From NCBI GenBank assembly GCA_023393095.1, contig JAEWMT010000049.1:1-13876 (forward strand): 13,876 bases of DNA, written 5' to 3'. The notes below the pieces were generated by a model that worked only from the letters and a program-made list of their open reading frames with translations, was not told the origin of the DNA and did not search any database. Below, one piece after another: positions 13,443 through 13,876 of this stretch. This DNA is from Bacillota bacterium (GTDB lineage: Bacteria; Bacillota; Clostridia; Lachnospirales; Lachnospiraceae). Position numbers and translations under genes: made by a program. Every line of letters begins with the position of its first letter. Positions within the stretch are counted from its first letter, which is position 1.

Positions 13443-13802
13443 ATTTCCTCCAACGATGCTTTAGTATTATTATTCTATTGCATAATTTTACTATAATTTT
13501 CTATTTAAAGGTATCACTTTACTTTGTTTTATTCAATACAAATACTTAAATTTAATTGAAATTCTTCAAGCAAGAATTGCATTCATCTACTCCGTATTAT
13601 AATAGGGTAGGAGAGGATAAGTATAAATTATTAAAAGCATAATTCACATGAGAAGAACTACGAAGTTTTCACAATGATGTACTCCTTGTTCATCCAGTTA
13701 TTTAAGCTGCCTCTATTTGATTTCTTTATTTCCATCATGAAAACAAAAATTGTAGGGTTGTCAAACATATGTTACACCATACTTAACAAAATTAAATAGT
13801 AT
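13443..13802. other. AT-rich region with no convincing gene
   Basis: Upstream of the response regulator there is about 360 nt without a supported gene. A TATAAT on the + strand (13598-13603) has only a poor -35. An AGGAGAGG-like site near 13609 has no start codon after it. A palindrome AACATATGTT lies at 13764-13773, next to a TTGTCA (13758-13763) that could be a -35 for + strand transcription towards the right edge. A 41-codon + strand frame (13674-13799) and a 26-codon - strand frame (13738-13658) lack ribosome binding sites. Confidence 0.5.
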
Positions 13803-13832
13803 AGACCTGGGAGATTTCCACCCTAAAGGTCT
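13803..13832 (+). ncRNA. Possible structured leader RNA at the right edge
   Basis: AGACCT (13803-13808) pairs with AGGTCT (13827-13832), and just inside them GGG (13809-13811) can pair with CCC (13821-13823). The result is a compact stem with an internal bulge. It is followed closely by a terminator-like hairpin at 13836-13860. The pairing resembles an aptamer-terminator arrangement ahead of a gene beyond the window, but it matches no riboswitch class I can name. Confidence 0.3.
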
Positions 13833-13835
13833 CAT

Positions 13836-13860
13836 GGGAAAATTATTGTAATCCCTTTTA
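13836..13860 (+). terminator. Terminator-like hairpin at the right edge
   Basis: GGG (13836-13838) and ATTA (13842-13845) pair with TAAT (13849-13852) and CCC (13853-13855), with a 3-nt bulge and 3-nt loop, followed by TTTTA. The stem is weak but well placed after the structured element at 13803. It would act on + strand transcription. Confidence 0.35.
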
Positions 13861-13876
13861 TTATATATATTTAGTT

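Noticed and set aside
13674..13799. 41-codon + strand frame
   Set aside because: No ribosome binding site, biased A/T composition, and it overlaps a promoter-like site and palindrome. An opposing 26-codon frame at 13658-13738 is equally unsupported.
13803..13840. Similarity of GGGAG...TTTCCACC to the purine riboswitch core
   Set aside because: The J2/3-like and loop-like words appear in part, but the closing P1 helix and the required order of P2 and P3 are missing.

Overview
The window looks like chromosomal DNA of a low-GC Firmicute, most likely a Clostridia member of the Lachnospiraceae type. The basis is the AT-rich sequence, the strong AGGAGG-type ribosome binding sites, the near-consensus sigma-A-like promoters (one TTGACA-N18-TATAAT) and the aroB, lspA, rluD gene order. 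The taxonomic call is inference; no rRNA or tRNA gene is present to confirm it.

Left part, + strand, 1-3955: core housekeeping genes. The C-terminal two thirds of aroB (3-dehydroquinate synthase) runs in from the left edge. It is followed by lspA (lipoprotein signal peptidase), an RluD-type rRNA pseudouridine synthase, and an AAA ATPase with a DUF4143-like C-terminal domain that starts 5 nt after the rluD stop. Between lspA and rluD lies a 12-nt tandem repeat in the same frame as the LspA tail.

Middle part, + strand, 3956-7084: an accessory-looking, very AT-rich locus. A 330-nt regulatory region with several dyads leads to a BlaI/MecI/CopY-family repressor that has no sensor protease partner in the window. 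The repressor ends in an intrinsic terminator. A near-perfect promoter follows and drives a membrane methyltransferase of the ICMT/PEMT type and a soluble class I SAM methyltransferase. An alpha/beta hydrolase follows under its own promoter. The long open frames of the membrane methyltransferase and the hydrolase both begin inside their own promoters, so the true starts are placed downstream at good ribosome binding sites.

Junction, 7085-7382: no intact gene. It holds hairpins, an orphan ribosome binding site with a broken short frame, a TACA-N4-TGTA dyad, and a bidirectional terminator that separates the two convergent halves.

Right part, - strand, 13442 down to 7383: a two-component system followed by an ABC transporter, with visibly higher GC than the middle part. 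An OmpR-type response regulator and a VanS-like histidine kinase overlap each other. A 173-nt spacer carrying four stem-loops follows, three of them with near-identical A-rich loops. Then come an ABC ATPase, a 730-residue fusion of an ABC-2 permease with an extracytoplasmic M1-type zinc peptidase, and a small six-helix permease, each overlapping the next by 4-8 nt. The likely picture is an envelope signal sensed by the kinase that induces an ABC module with an attached surface peptidase; the substrate is unknown.

Right edge, 13443-13876: no convincing gene. It ends in a possible structured leader RNA with a terminator-like hairpin.
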